Assembly (NCBI GenBank): GCA_045595165.1
Contig: JAZNZY010000036.1
Coordinates: 1-49,274, forward strand
Source: SFLA01 sp045595165
GTDB lineage: Bacteria > Bacillota > Clostridia > Oscillospirales > CAG-382
Direction of reading: 5' to 3'
DNA length: 49,274 bases
Of the stretch, positions 38,814 to 48,260 are shown one piece after another. Made by a program: the position numbers and the translations under genes. The notes beneath the pieces are model-generated. The model saw only the letters and a program-made list of their open reading frames with translations, made no database searches and had not been told where the DNA came from. How positions within the stretch are numbered: the first letter of the stretch is position 1; each line of letters begins with the position of its first letter.

Positions 38814-40247
38814 ATGTCAAAAAAGATATTAGTGTTAATTCTTGCGCTTATTACCTGTTTTGGCGCTTTTTCCTGCGAAAACAGCGGCGAAGAAGATGGC
38901 GTAAACAGCGTTCCCCAAGAAATTTCCAAAGAGGTAAGCGAGCAAAGCGACTCTTCCGTAAACGAACCCTCGGATACCGTTTCGGAAGAAAGCGTACCCG
39001 AGGAAAGCGTTCCCGCAGAAGAAAGCACACCCGAAGAAAGCGTTTTTGCCGATACCGTAAAGCCCGAGATAAAAATAGATCCGGCGCATATTACCGTAAC
39101 AATAATAGCGGGAGAAAATTACGATCTTTTGGCAGGCGTCAGCGGATATGATAACGTTGACGGCGATATAACCGATAAAATAGAAATTGATAAAGGAGGC
39201 TTTGATCCGACAAAGGTCGGAGAATACACCGTGACTTTTACACTTACAGATAACGCAGGTAATACTGCAGACGTAAAGACAAAACAGATAACTGTAGAAA
39301 ACAGAGGAATCCTTTCTGCCCCTCCCGTGTGGGAAGGTAAAATTGACGGCGAAAAGCTTAACCCCGCAGACCCCGCGGTATTCGGCGGCGCGTGGTATTA
39401 TAAGGTGGTTTCCTCCAAGGATAAATGGGTGGGAATAGAGGTCACCGTTACCTTGCCCGAAGTCGAGATAAGACGTTATAAGAGCGATTTCGACAGCACC
39501 CTGGATTTTGACCCAAGCGTAAAAAACCTTGATAACCCCTCGGTTTATCTGGGCGGAAACGCACTCAGCGAATCCGACGTGGGGCTTTCCATGTCCCTGG
39601 GAGTTATAAATACAAGGACCAACGAGATAAGCAAAGGGAGCGTAGCCTTCCGCCCCTTCTGGCGATACATAACGAGCGAGGATCAGGACGTGGGCGGCTA
39701 CGATGCTCACGATGGAAAATATTCCGTTTCCGCCAACGGCAACAACTGCTTTGCAAATTATCATTGGAAATATACGGAATATTATTATCTCCCCGGCGAT
39801 AAGCTTCGCATTATCGTTTATATTCCCGAAGAAAACAAGATGCAATTACAGATAGAGGTTCTGGAAAAATCCACCCTGCCCGAATCCGTGGAAATGCGTG
39901 AAAAATACGGTTGGAAGGATCCTGCGGACTTTTTAAGCCCCGTGTTCACTTCTCCCGGCCACGGCACGGGGATGGACGCCGAGTTCAAGCGTGTAAACGC
40001 TATCGACCAATCCGGTAACGAGGGCGGAACCGCAATTCCTACCGATACCAAGATGGAAGGTATCGTATGGCACGAAACCTATCTTTACCGCGTTATTGAC
40101 GGCGTTTTATACAGAGTTCCCATGAACGAATCACGCCGCGGTACCACTGCCGCACCCGAGAGCAAGTATTTCACCGTGTCTTACGAGGGCGTTGACTCCT
40201 CTCTCGGCGGGGAAGTGGTAACCATTCACCCCGGCTACGAAAACTGA
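38814..40247 (+). CDS. Lipoprotein with Ig-like (DUF5011-type) domain
   Basis: 477 aa from ATG 38814. Signal peptide 1-21 ends in lipobox FGAFSC. A Ser/Glu/Pro-rich spacer with four ESVPEE/ESTPEE-like units covers about 30-80. An Ig-like DUF5011-type domain follows (KPEIKID ... VDGDITDKI ... VGEYTVTFTLTDNAGN, about 82-165). The C-terminal 300 residues have no family I recognise; they contain WKYTEYYYLPGDKLRIIVYIPE, read as a beta-rich extracellular domain. It is anchored outside the cell. It starts the operon continuing into a MATE exporter 18 bp later. Confidence 0.75.
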   Translation: MSKKILVLILALITCFGAFSCENSGEEDGVNSVPQEISKEVSEQSDSSVNEPSDTVSEESVPEESVPAEESTPEESVFADTVKPEIKIDPAHITVTIIAGENYDLLAGVSGYDNVDGDITDKIEIDKGGFDPTKVGEYTVTFTLTDNAGNTADVKTKQITVENRGILSAPPVWEGKIDGEKLNPADPAVFGGAWYYKVVSSKDKWVGIEVTVTLPEVEIRRYKSDFDSTLDFDPSVKNLDNPSVYLGGNALSESDVGLSMSLGVINTRTNEISKGSVAFRPFWRYITSEDQDVGGYDAHDGKYSVSANGNNCFANYHWKYTEYYYLPGDKLRIIVYIPEENKMQLQIEVLEKSTLPESVEMREKYGWKDPADFLSPVFTSPGHGTGMDAEFKRVNAIDQSGNEGGTAIPTDTKMEGIVWHETYLYRVIDGVLYRVPMNESRRGTTAAPESKYFTVSYEGVDSSLGGEVVTIHPGYEN

Positions 40248-40265
40248 TGTTTTTAAAGGTAAAAA

Positions 40266-41630
40266 ATGAGCGATATACAAAGCAATTCAACAGCAGACAG
40301 CCAGTATAAAAAAATGACCGAAACCCCCGTGGCGCGTCTTGTAATAACCCTGGGCATACCTACCACAATAAGTATGCTTATTACCAACATTTACAACATG
40401 GCGGATTCTTATTTCGTAAGCGATATTTCCGTCAGCGCAGGAGGAGCCACCAGCATTGTTTTCGGAATAATGTCCATTATTCAGGCGTTCGGATTTATGT
40501 TCGGACACGGTGCGGGAAGTCATATCAGCCGTCAGCTCGGAGGAAAGAATATAAAAAAGGCAAACAGCTACGCTTCCACGGGATTTTTTGGAGCTTTATG
40601 GTGCGGACTCGTTATAATGTCCTTGGGACTTATCTTTTCAAAGCCTTTAATGCTTTTGCTGGGCAGTACTCAGACCATTTTGCCCCACGCAATGGATTAC
40701 GCCTTTTGGATATTTATGGCGGCTCCCGCAATGACCGCAAGCTGTGTACTTAACAATATTTTAAGATACGAGGGAAAAGCCACCCTTGCTATGATCGGTC
40801 TCACCACGGGCGGTGTGCTGAATATCATTCTCGATCCTATATTTATAAAAGTTCTGGGAATGGAGATAAGCGGAGCAGGTCTTGCAACCGCAATATCCCA
40901 GTATATCTCGTTTTCCATTCTGCTTTCCGTGTTTATTTTGGGGAAGACAGAGAGCAAGATACGTATTTCAAATATTTCCCCTGAGTTTTATATACTTAAA
41001 GATATAATCGTAACCGGACTTCCCAGCCTTGCACGGCAGGGACTTAACAGCGTTTCCACAATGGTGCTCAATTCCCAGGCAAAGGAATTCAAGGACGTAG
41101 CTATCGCCGCGATGGGATACGTAAGTAGAACTTCAAGTCTTATATTCAGCGTAGGTCTTGGTATCGGCCAGGGATTCCAGCCCGTTTCCGCCTTCAATTA
41201 CGGGGCAAAGAAGTATTCCCGTGTTAAAAAGAGCACCTACTTTACAGCAATTTTCGGTGCGGCGTTTATGGGTGTGCTTGCGGCCTTGTGCTTTGCTTTT
41301 GCACCCGAGATAATCGGGATTTTCCGTTCCGAAAAAGAGGTTATAGATATAGGCAGCGTGGGCTTGCGGATACAGTGCGCTTTCCTCATATTCCTGCCCG
41401 TATCCGTGGTTGCCACAATGCTGTTCCAGAGTATCGGAAAAAGCGTGCCTGCTTTGGTACTTTCCTGCCTGCAAAGCGGATTGATCTTTATACCCTTGTG
41501 CCTTGTTTTGCCAAGATTTTTCGGAGTTCTCGGTATACAGGTTTCACAGCCCTTGGCATATTTCATTACCTCACTCGTATCTCTTCCCATGGCATTGAGG
41601 TTTTTAAAAAAGCTTCCGAAGGACGAATAA
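40266..41630 (+). CDS. MATE-family efflux transporter
   Basis: 454 aa with 12 membrane helices in two homologous halves. Typical start PVARLVITLGIPTTISMLITNIYNMADSYFV (spread over residues 20-50) and GLGIGQGFQPVSAFNYGAKKYSRVKK near 305-330, the DinF/NorM-like signature. It exports organic cations or drugs using H+ or Na+. AAAGG lies before ATG 40266. The following gene starts 1 bp after its stop. Confidence 0.88.
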   Translation: MSDIQSNSTADSQYKKMTETPVARLVITLGIPTTISMLITNIYNMADSYFVSDISVSAGGATSIVFGIMSIIQAFGFMFGHGAGSHISRQLGGKNIKKANSYASTGFFGALWCGLVIMSLGLIFSKPLMLLLGSTQTILPHAMDYAFWIFMAAPAMTASCVLNNILRYEGKATLAMIGLTTGGVLNIILDPIFIKVLGMEISGAGLATAISQYISFSILLSVFILGKTESKIRISNISPEFYILKDIIVTGLPSLARQGLNSVSTMVLNSQAKEFKDVAIAAMGYVSRTSSLIFSVGLGIGQGFQPVSAFNYGAKKYSRVKKSTYFTAIFGAAFMGVLAALCFAFAPEIIGIFRSEKEVIDIGSVGLRIQCAFLIFLPVSVVATMLFQSIGKSVPALVLSCLQSGLIFIPLCLVLPRFFGVLGIQVSQPLAYFITSLVSLPMALRFLKKLPKDE

Positions 41631-41631
41631 A

Positions 41632-42828
41632 ATGTCTGTATTTTCGCCAATCAAAAACACAACAAATAAATACGGCGCGGCGGTGGATCTTGGCACCACC
41701 ACGGTAGTGCTTAAACTGTATTCTGCCGACGGGGTCTGTATTGGGGAAGCATCCGCTTTCAACCCCCAGCGCGAATTTTCTGCTGATGTTATCGGCAGAA
41801 TTTCCAAAGCGTTGCAGGGAGAGGGGGAAAAACTTCAAAAAAACATAACGGATTGCATTTTTAATCTTTTAACAAAAGCGTGTGATTTTGCAGGTATACA
41901 TAATACCGACGTGAACCGTATGGTAATAACGGGAAACACCGCTATGCTGTATCTGCTTACGGGCAGAAACCCCGTTTCCATTTCCCGTTTTCCCTTTAAG
42001 GCGGATCAGCTGTTTGGCGAATGGATAGATTTTTTGGGAATAAAAACCTATCTCACCCCCTGCGTTTCCGCTTTCGTTGGGGGAGATACCGTTTCCGCTT
42101 TGCTTTGGGCGGATATTCTTTGCAAAAAAGAAACCGCACTTCTCTGCGATATTGGCACGAACGGTGAGATCGCTTTGTATAAAGACGGCAACCTTTACGT
42201 TACCTCGGTAGCCGCCGGTCCTGCTTTTGAGGGCGGCGATATTTCCTGCGGATGCGCGGGGACGGAAGGCGCCGTTTACCGCGTCTGGGCAGAGGATGGG
42301 AAAGTATATTCCCACACGATAGGTAACAAGCCGGCAATCGGAATTTGCGGTTCGGGACTTATAGATGCGGTGAGCGCATTTCTTGAGGAAGGGTATATAG
42401 ATGCCGAGGGTACTGCCTTGCATTCCCTCGTTATAAAAGCCGGCGGAAAAAATATTTTCCTTAATCAAAAGGATATACGGGCGCTGCAGCTTGCAAAATC
42501 CGCCGTGGCAGCGGGAATAGAATGTATACTTTCCCGCACAGGGACGGATGCCGCAGATATCAAGAACATGTATTTAAGCGGCGCATTCGGAGTTAAGATC
42601 GATCCGCAAAGCGCGGTAAATATCGGACTTTTTCCAAAGGAACTCAAGAATAAAGTGCGTTTTATCGGAAACGGTGCTTTAAACGGTGCGGAAAAAATGT
42701 TGTTTGATGATTCGTACTGCGGTTTTGCCAAAGACCTTGCTGCAAAGGCAAAAACGCTGTTTCTGGGCGGAAGCAAGGATTTCAACCGAAGCTTTATTAA
42801 AAATATGCGTTTTCCTGAATTTTGTTGA
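41632..42828 (+). CDS. RACo-like ASKHA-domain protein without ferredoxin domain
   Basis: 398 aa. The ASKHA ATPase motifs are clear: phosphate-1 AVDLGTTTVV (17-26), phosphate-2 CDIGTNGEIAL near 170, and adenosine motif GICGSGLIDAV near 238, with YLSGAFG near 318. This is the C-terminal part of reductive activators of corrinoid proteins (RACo/RamA-like, DUF4445), which normally have an N-terminal [2Fe-2S] ferredoxin domain and about 600 residues. Here that domain is absent and no corrinoid protein gene is in the window. Translation is likely coupled to the MATE gene. Function open. Confidence 0.78.
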   Translation: MSVFSPIKNTTNKYGAAVDLGTTTVVLKLYSADGVCIGEASAFNPQREFSADVIGRISKALQGEGEKLQKNITDCIFNLLTKACDFAGIHNTDVNRMVITGNTAMLYLLTGRNPVSISRFPFKADQLFGEWIDFLGIKTYLTPCVSAFVGGDTVSALLWADILCKKETALLCDIGTNGEIALYKDGNLYVTSVAAGPAFEGGDISCGCAGTEGAVYRVWAEDGKVYSHTIGNKPAIGICGSGLIDAVSAFLEEGYIDAEGTALHSLVIKAGGKNIFLNQKDIRALQLAKSAVAAGIECILSRTGTDAADIKNMYLSGAFGVKIDPQSAVNIGLFPKELKNKVRFIGNGALNGAEKMLFDDSYCGFAKDLAAKAKTLFLGGSKDFNRSFIKNMRFPEFC

Positions 42829-42843
42829 AAATGAGGTAGTCTA

Positions 42844-43641
42844 ATGGATACTTTAAAGTTTTTATTAAAGAATTTCTTTACCCACAAGGATTTTTTGCCG
42901 TCGGCAGATACCCTTGCGGGAACGTTGTTTACGCCCCTTCACATTGTATTTTCGATTTTTTGCTTGGCGCTTGTGGTGGTCTTGTCCGTTTATTTTTCAA
43001 AAAGGTCCGTAAAGACGTTAAAGATAACATATACCGTCATCTGGATCACCGCCGTGGTTTCGGAGGTTGCCAAAATCTCGTGGGAAACCCTCTGCGGTGC
43101 GGACGTAAGCTTTGAATGGGGCGGAATATTACCCCTTTACCCCTGCAGTATATTTTTGTATGCCCTTCCTTTTGCAATTTGGGGCAGGGAAAAGGTAAGG
43201 TTTGCCGCCTGCGGATACGTGTGCAGTCTGGGTGCTTTGGGCGGTATGATAAATTTTGTGTATCCCGCAAACGTTATTTCAAATTATTCCTGCATTTCCT
43301 TTGCAGGCTTCCACACGCTGTTTTACCACGGCGTAATCGTATTCTGCGCCGCAACAATGCTTTTAAGCGGCTACCACAGCTATAAGGGTATAAAAAAGGC
43401 ATATCAGCTTTTACTCCCCGCAGTTCCTTTTTTGGTTCTTTCCGTTGCGGCAAATGCGGTCAATTTCTCTCCCATCGGCTCGGATTATATGTTTTTCAAG
43501 CTCAATTCCTTCTTTTTTGCGCCCATAGGCGCCGCCCTGCCCGATGGACTTACGGTAGTATTGGTATACCTCATATACCTATTCATCCACGCATTACCCT
43601 ACCTGCCCTCGTATGTATCGAATAAACTCAAAAAATCTTAA
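42844..43641 (+). CDS. YwaF/TIGR02206-family membrane protein
   Basis: 265 aa with seven membrane helices. Family features include FTPLHIVFSIFCL, LPLYPCSIFLYALP, FVYPANVISNYSC and FHTLFYHGVIVF, as in Bacillus YwaF and eukaryotic TMEM164. Its function in bacteria is unknown. GAGG precedes ATG 42844, 15 bp after the previous stop; last gene of the 38814-43641 run. Confidence 0.78.
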   Translation: MDTLKFLLKNFFTHKDFLPSADTLAGTLFTPLHIVFSIFCLALVVVLSVYFSKRSVKTLKITYTVIWITAVVSEVAKISWETLCGADVSFEWGGILPLYPCSIFLYALPFAIWGREKVRFAACGYVCSLGALGGMINFVYPANVISNYSCISFAGFHTLFYHGVIVFCAATMLLSGYHSYKGIKKAYQLLLPAVPFLVLSVAANAVNFSPIGSDYMFFKLNSFFFAPIGAALPDGLTVVLVYLIYLFIHALPYLPSYVSNKLKKS

Positions 43642-43652
43642 TCAAATCATAA

Positions 43653-43679
43653 AAAATCACCTCATTACGAGGTGATTTT
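43653..43679. terminator. Bidirectional terminator between converging genes
   Basis: AAAATCACCTC pairs with GAGGTGATTTT (11 bp, loop ATTAC), with A-rich and T-rich flanks on either side. It serves the YwaF-like gene (+) and the pilin-like gene (-). Confidence 0.8.
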
Positions 43680-43692
43680 TACGTTATATAGG

Positions 43693-44631
43693 TTATTTGA
43701 CCTCTTCGACACTCCAAGTCATAGTGTTGAAGTTGAGAATTAGTTTGTATTCATTCGTACCTGGCAACTGTATTCTTCTTACGTCATTTTCACTTCTTTT
43801 AATTTCATTGATGCCGCCTGCTTGAGTTAATTCAAAACCCTTGTAACCGGATTCTTTGTATGGTGTGCTTTCTGGGATATCATCATTCATCAACTGCGTT
43901 GCGTAGTATATAAAATTGAGATTGTCTGTTGAATAATTGGAATTTTTTGGTTTAATTACAGCTTCATATATACCCGATTGTTCTGTGGTAACAATATTAA
44001 AACACCATTCTTCTTCGTTGTCGGTGTTTCCTATCGTTCCTACAATGACACCTGCTACTATCGGCTCTTCTGCTCCGCAAGCGCACACTCCGTCGGTATA
44101 ATTATGTTCGCCGGTGGCGGGAGTTTCGCTGTCCGTGTAATTATCGCCGCAAAGAGAGCAGGTGTGGGTGGTGTATCCTCCGTTTACGCAGGTGGGCGGG
44201 GTAATGACGGAATCGTAGGAATGTGCGCATTCCGTTTGCTCCGAGCTTTGCATAAAATACAGACCGTCTATTTCCAAGGTGCCAAGGGTACAACCTGCAG
44301 ATTCATCCTCCGTTGTTTCGGGGTCATCAAACGCCGCCTTCAAAGCGTCCGCCTCGGTTTCATAAACTCCGAAAGAAGCCCCGTTTTTAATCACCACTAC
44401 CTTGCTTTCCGTTTTGTAAAACAAGTATTCCGCATCATCTGCTTCCACCGCGTGGTCGATCAGATATTCTGTGTATGCGCCCATTGCCTCCTGCATAGCG
44501 GCGCTTTCCTTCGCTTTATCTATGATATTCCCGAAGGCGGGTATCAAAACCGCCGCCAGAATTGCGATGACTGCGATGACAATAACCAGTTCAACAATAG
44601 TGAAACCGCGCTTTTTTACAGTTTTTCTCAT
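43693..44631 (-). CDS. Orphan type IV pilin-like protein with Cys-rich module
   Basis: 312 aa. The class III-type prepilin leader MRKTVKKRG is followed by F10-TIVEL with the conserved Glu14 and a hydrophobic helix (10-32), as in type IV pilins and type II pseudopilins. The ectodomain has a region about 35-135, then a Cys-rich module (CAHSYDSVITPPTC ... HTCSLCGDNYTDS ... CACG, about 137-190) shared with the LRR lipoprotein at 530, and a 110-residue C-terminal domain of unknown type. No prepilin peptidase, ATPase or platform gene is nearby, so assembly must come from elsewhere. The ribosome binding site is weak. Confidence 0.78.
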   Translation of the reverse strand: MRKTVKKRGFTIVELVIVIAVIAILAAVLIPAFGNIIDKAKESAAMQEAMGAYTEYLIDHAVEADDAEYLFYKTESKVVVIKNGASFGVYETEADALKAAFDDPETTEDESAGCTLGTLEIDGLYFMQSSEQTECAHSYDSVITPPTCVNGGYTTHTCSLCGDNYTDSETPATGEHNYTDGVCACGAEEPIVAGVIVGTIGNTDNEEEWCFNIVTTEQSGIYEAVIKPKNSNYSTDNLNFIYYATQLMNDDIPESTPYKESGYKGFELTQAGGINEIKRSENDVRRIQLPGTNEYKLILNFNTMTWSVEEVK

Positions 44632-44683
44632 ATTTACATACCGTTTTCGTCATTTTTTCGAAATTCAACATTTCGTTTATTAG

Positions 44684-44712
44684 ATTATGGCATACCGTTA
44701 AACAAATGTCAA
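44684..44712 (-). promoter_or_regulatory. Promoter of the pilin-like gene
   Basis: Minus strand TTGACA (44707-44712), 17-bp spacer, CATAAT (44684-44689). It is back to back with the promoter at 44741, only 28 bp apart. Confidence 0.7.
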
Positions 44713-44740
44713 GTTTTAGGGATACAAAAACATTATCATA

Positions 44741-44769
44741 TTGAAAATCAAATACTTTTGTGCTATAAT
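44741..44769 (+). promoter_or_regulatory. Promoter of the sugar ABC transporter operon
   Basis: TTGAAA (44741-44746), 17-bp spacer, TATAAT (44764-44769) with TGC before it. Confidence 0.75.
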
Positions 44770-44817
44770 CTGATTAATAGTATTAATATGGTTTATTTTA
44801 GCGGAAAGGAGAATAAT

Positions 44818-45708
44818 ATGGAAAACAAAAACTTTAAAGCGTGGCTGTATTTACTTCCCGCACTATTGTTTTTGGGCGTATTTCTGGTATATCCTCTTAT
44901 TGACGTTTTCGTTTATTCTTTTGAAGAGGGATATAACTACGCTTCCCAGACCTTCTTTGGAATAGGATTTTACAATTATTCCTACGTATTGCACGACCCG
45001 TACTTTTTACAGGCAGTACAAAACACCCTTATACTGGTGTTTATAACCGTTCCCGTATCCACGGGACTCGCTCTGCTTATTTCCGTTGCGCTCAGCTCCA
45101 TAAAGCCCTTGCGCAATGCGTTTCAGACCATATATTTTCTTCCTTACGTTACAAACACCTTGGCAGTCGGTCTGGTGTTTATGATATTGTTCAAGAAAAC
45201 CGCGTATACGGATGGTCTTGCCAACCTTGTAATAAACCTTTTCGGCTTTAATTCCGTGGATTTTATCGAAGGTCCGTACTGGGCAAAAATGCTGGTACTT
45301 TGCATATATACCGTTTGGGTGGTAATGCCATTTAAAATACTCGTGCTTACCAGCGCGCTGGCATCGGTCAAGCAGGATTATTATGATTCCGCCAAGGTGG
45401 ACGGCACATCCAAATTCAGAGTGTTCACCCGTATAACCGTACCTATGATATCTCCTATGCTGTTTTATCTGGTAATAACCGGATTTATCGGCGCGTTCAA
45501 GGCGTACAGCGATGCGGTGGCTTTGTTCGGAACAAACCTTAATTCCGCAGAGATGAACACTATAGTCGGATACGTTTTCGATATGCTGTACGGCGACAGC
45601 GGCGGTTATCCCTCCTTTGCGTCTGCTGCAGCTATAATACTGTTCGCTATAGTGCTTACAATTACCTGTATAAACCTGCTGGTAAGCAAAAAGCACGTTC
45701 ATTATTAA
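44818..45708 (+). CDS. CUT1 sugar ABC transporter permease, MalF/UgpA type
   Basis: 296 aa from ATG 44818 (AAAGGAG upstream); a long open extension upstream is opposite the pilin gene and should be ignored. Six membrane helices. The EAA motif that docks the ATPase is DYYDSAKVDGTSKFRVFTRI plus TVPMISPM near 195-222. It pairs with the MalG-type permease that follows 16 bp later. Substrate is probably a mono- or oligosaccharide; no ATPase gene is in the cluster, which is common for CUT1 systems sharing an MsmK-type subunit. Confidence 0.9.
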   Translation: MENKNFKAWLYLLPALLFLGVFLVYPLIDVFVYSFEEGYNYASQTFFGIGFYNYSYVLHDPYFLQAVQNTLILVFITVPVSTGLALLISVALSSIKPLRNAFQTIYFLPYVTNTLAVGLVFMILFKKTAYTDGLANLVINLFGFNSVDFIEGPYWAKMLVLCIYTVWVVMPFKILVLTSALASVKQDYYDSAKVDGTSKFRVFTRITVPMISPMLFYLVITGFIGAFKAYSDAVALFGTNLNSAEMNTIVGYVFDMLYGDSGGYPSFASAAAIILFAIVLTITCINLLVSKKHVHY

Positions 45709-45724
45709 GGGAGGTGCGTTTTAT

Positions 45725-46591
45725 ATGACAGATTACTCCCGTGTGGAAAAAAGAGCAAACGTAAAGCGTATTGCCGCCAAAACCGTTATATACACCTTTC
45801 TGGCGATATGGGCGGTAGTGGTGCTGTTTCCTTTTTATTGGATGGTGCTTACCTCCGTAAAAAGCTATGCTTCCTACAGCTCGGAATTTATACCCAAATT
45901 TTTTACCCTTGCTCCTACTTTCCAAAACTATATAGATGCGTTTACGATGGTATCTTTGGGAAGATATTTCTTGAATACCCTTATTTTCACCATCGTTACA
46001 ACGCTGCTTATGCTGTTTATAACCATTCCCTCGGCGTTTGCGTTTTCACGCCTTGAGTTCAAGGGCAAAAATCTGGTTTTCACCTTGTTTTTGTCCCTTA
46101 TGATGATCCCCGGCGAATTGGTAGTGATCACCAATTACACCACCGTTACGAATATGGATATGCGCAATACCTTTGCGGGACTTATATTGCCGTCTGTTGC
46201 TTCGGTGTTTTATATTTATTTGCTTAAAGAAAACTTTGCACAGGTTCCCGATGAGCTGTATTACGCCGCCAAGGTGGACGGCACCACGGATCTCAAATAT
46301 CTGTTCAAGGTAATGATACCTATATGCAAGCCCACTATCGTAACCATAACCATTCTTAAGGTTATCGAATGCTGGAATTCCTATGTATGGCCCAGATTGG
46401 TAACGGATAAAGAGAGTCATTTTCTCGTTTCCAACGGTATTCAGGCGATACGGGAATCCGGATTCGGCAGAGAGAATATCCCTGCAATGATGGCGGCGGT
46501 AGTGGCTATATCCGTTCCTCTCATAGTTTTGTTCCTCGTTTTCAGGAATAAGATAATGGAGGGCGTAGCGAGAGGAGGCACAAAGGGATGA
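45725..46591 (+). CDS. CUT1 sugar ABC transporter permease, MalG/UgpE type
   Basis: 288 aa with six membrane helices and EAA motif ELYYAAKVDGTTDLKYLFKV plus MIPICKP near 180-206. GGGAGGTG precedes ATG 45725. It overlaps the binding-protein gene by 4 bp (ATGA). Confidence 0.92.
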   Translation: MTDYSRVEKRANVKRIAAKTVIYTFLAIWAVVVLFPFYWMVLTSVKSYASYSSEFIPKFFTLAPTFQNYIDAFTMVSLGRYFLNTLIFTIVTTLLMLFITIPSAFAFSRLEFKGKNLVFTLFLSLMMIPGELVVITNYTTVTNMDMRNTFAGLILPSVASVFYIYLLKENFAQVPDELYYAAKVDGTTDLKYLFKVMIPICKPTIVTITILKVIECWNSYVWPRLVTDKESHFLVSNGIQAIRESGFGRENIPAMMAAVVAISVPLIVLFLVFRNKIMEGVARGGTKG

Positions 46592-48174
46592 AAAAAGTAT
46601 TTGCCTTTTTGCTTTTACTTGTAATCTGTCTGCCCCTGCTGGCATCCTGCCACGGCTCAAAGGGGTTGGACGAATTCGTTTTGCCCGAGGAATTTGATAC
46701 TTCAAGGGAATTTACCATCTCCTTCTGGGCTAAAAACGATACCAACAATACTCAGGTCGCCATATATAAAAAGGCTGTTGAGGATTTCGAAAAATGTTAT
46801 CCCAACGTTACGGTGGAAATAAAATGGTACACCGATTACGGCAGGATATATAACGACGTTATTACAAACATTTCCACACAGACCACTCCCAACGTATGTA
46901 TCACTTATCCCGACCACATAGCAACCTATATCACGGGCACGAATATTGTGGTACCGCTGGACGATCTGCTTTATAACGAAAACTATGGCTTGGGCGGAAG
47001 CAAGGTGAACTTTGATGCGCCCACCGCTTCCGAGGTGATCCCAAAGTTTTTGGCAGAGGGTAAGATCGACGGAATAACCTATGCGCTTCCCTATATGCGC
47101 TCTACCGAGGCTTGCTACGTAAACAAGACCTACGTTGAGGCTTTGGGATATGAGCTTCCCGAAAAGCTTACCTGGGATTTCGTGTGGGAGGTTTCCCAAA
47201 CGGCTATGGAAAAGGACGCTGACGGTAATTACAAAATAAACGGTCAGAAGGTGCTTATCCCCTTCATATATAAATCTACGGATAATATGATGATACAGTA
47301 CCTTAAGCAATCCGGCGCAGGATATTCCGATGATCAGGGGAATATTCTCATATTTAACGATACCACCAAGAAACTGCTGTATGAGGTATCCGAAAACGTT
47401 GCTTTGGGCGCGTTTTCAACCTTCAAAATTTCCAGCTATCCCGGAAATTATTTTAACGCAGGTCAGTGTATATTCGCTATAGATTCCACGGCAGGCGCTA
47501 CCTGGATGGGATCTAAATCTCCTCATTCGGATATAGCCGAGGAAAACAAGGTAGAGTTCGAAACCGTGGTCATGGAGATACCTCAGGTGGATACGGAAAA
47601 TCCTCAGATGATATCGCAAGGTCCTTCCATCTGCGTATTTAACAAAACCGATCCTCAGGAGGTTCTGGCATCCTGGCTGTTTACTCAGTTTCTTCTCACC
47701 AACGAGGTGCAGATAGCATATTCTCAAACCGAGGGATACGTTCCCGTAACCTCCAAGGCGCAGGAAAGTGATGAATATAAGGATTATCTCTCTCGAGCAG
47801 GAGAAGACGACGAACTGTACTACGATATTAAATTGGATGCGGCGAAGCTGCTTTTGGATAATATTGACAATACCTTTATAACACCCGTGTTCAACGGCAG
47901 CGCTTCCTTGCGTAACGCGGCGGGACAGCTTATCGAAAACACCGTAAAATCCACAAGACGTAACGAAACGGTGGACGAAGCGTATATCGCAAATCTGTAT
48001 AAGGACGTTACCTCTCTTTACAGATTGGACCAGACTGCAAGCAACTCCGTAGAAAAGCAGGATTTCGGAAAAATGCCCGTAATGGCAGTAACCCTCATAG
48101 CCGGTGTTTCGGTAATATGGATATGTATCGGAATATATCAAGGGGTAACAGTTGTGAAAAAGCGCAAAAAATAG
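46588..48174 (+). CDS. Sugar-binding lipoprotein (family 1) with extra C-terminal membrane helix
   Basis: 528 aa. Signal peptide with lipobox LLASC near Cys20, then a two-lobe extracellular solute-binding protein family 1 fold (ISFWAKNDTNNTQVAIYKKAVEDFE near the start, CQNACN-free, with ALPYMRSTEACYVNKTYVEALG near 170-190). Unusually a hydrophobic helix lies at the very end (about 497-520, VMAVTLIAGVSVIWICIGIY) followed by VVKKRKK, so both ends would be membrane-attached. Most relatives stop about 60 residues earlier. Gene order permease-permease-binding protein is also the reverse of the common order. Confidence 0.88.
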   Translation: MKKVFAFLLLLVICLPLLASCHGSKGLDEFVLPEEFDTSREFTISFWAKNDTNNTQVAIYKKAVEDFEKCYPNVTVEIKWYTDYGRIYNDVITNISTQTTPNVCITYPDHIATYITGTNIVVPLDDLLYNENYGLGGSKVNFDAPTASEVIPKFLAEGKIDGITYALPYMRSTEACYVNKTYVEALGYELPEKLTWDFVWEVSQTAMEKDADGNYKINGQKVLIPFIYKSTDNMMIQYLKQSGAGYSDDQGNILIFNDTTKKLLYEVSENVALGAFSTFKISSYPGNYFNAGQCIFAIDSTAGATWMGSKSPHSDIAEENKVEFETVVMEIPQVDTENPQMISQGPSICVFNKTDPQEVLASWLFTQFLLTNEVQIAYSQTEGYVPVTSKAQESDEYKDYLSRAGEDDELYYDIKLDAAKLLLDNIDNTFITPVFNGSASLRNAAGQLIENTVKSTRRNETVDEAYIANLYKDVTSLYRLDQTASNSVEKQDFGKMPVMAVTLIAGVSVIWICIGIYQGVTVVKKRKK

Positions 48175-48183
48175 ACGCGGGTA

Positions 48184-48212
48184 TTGACTTATTATCAAAA
48201 ACTGTGTATAAT
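48184..48212 (+). promoter_or_regulatory. Promoter of the OB-fold-like lipoprotein gene
   Basis: TTGACT (48184-48189), 17-bp spacer, TATAAT (48207-48212). Confidence 0.8.
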
Positions 48213-48260
48213 TGCTGTAGTTTCACAAACTAAAAAATATTTTAAAAAGGTGTGGAAAAA

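Noticed and set aside
43978..44817. Long N-terminal extension of the MalF-type permease
   Set aside because: It lies opposite the pilin gene; AAAGGAG and ATG 44818 give a normal-length permease.
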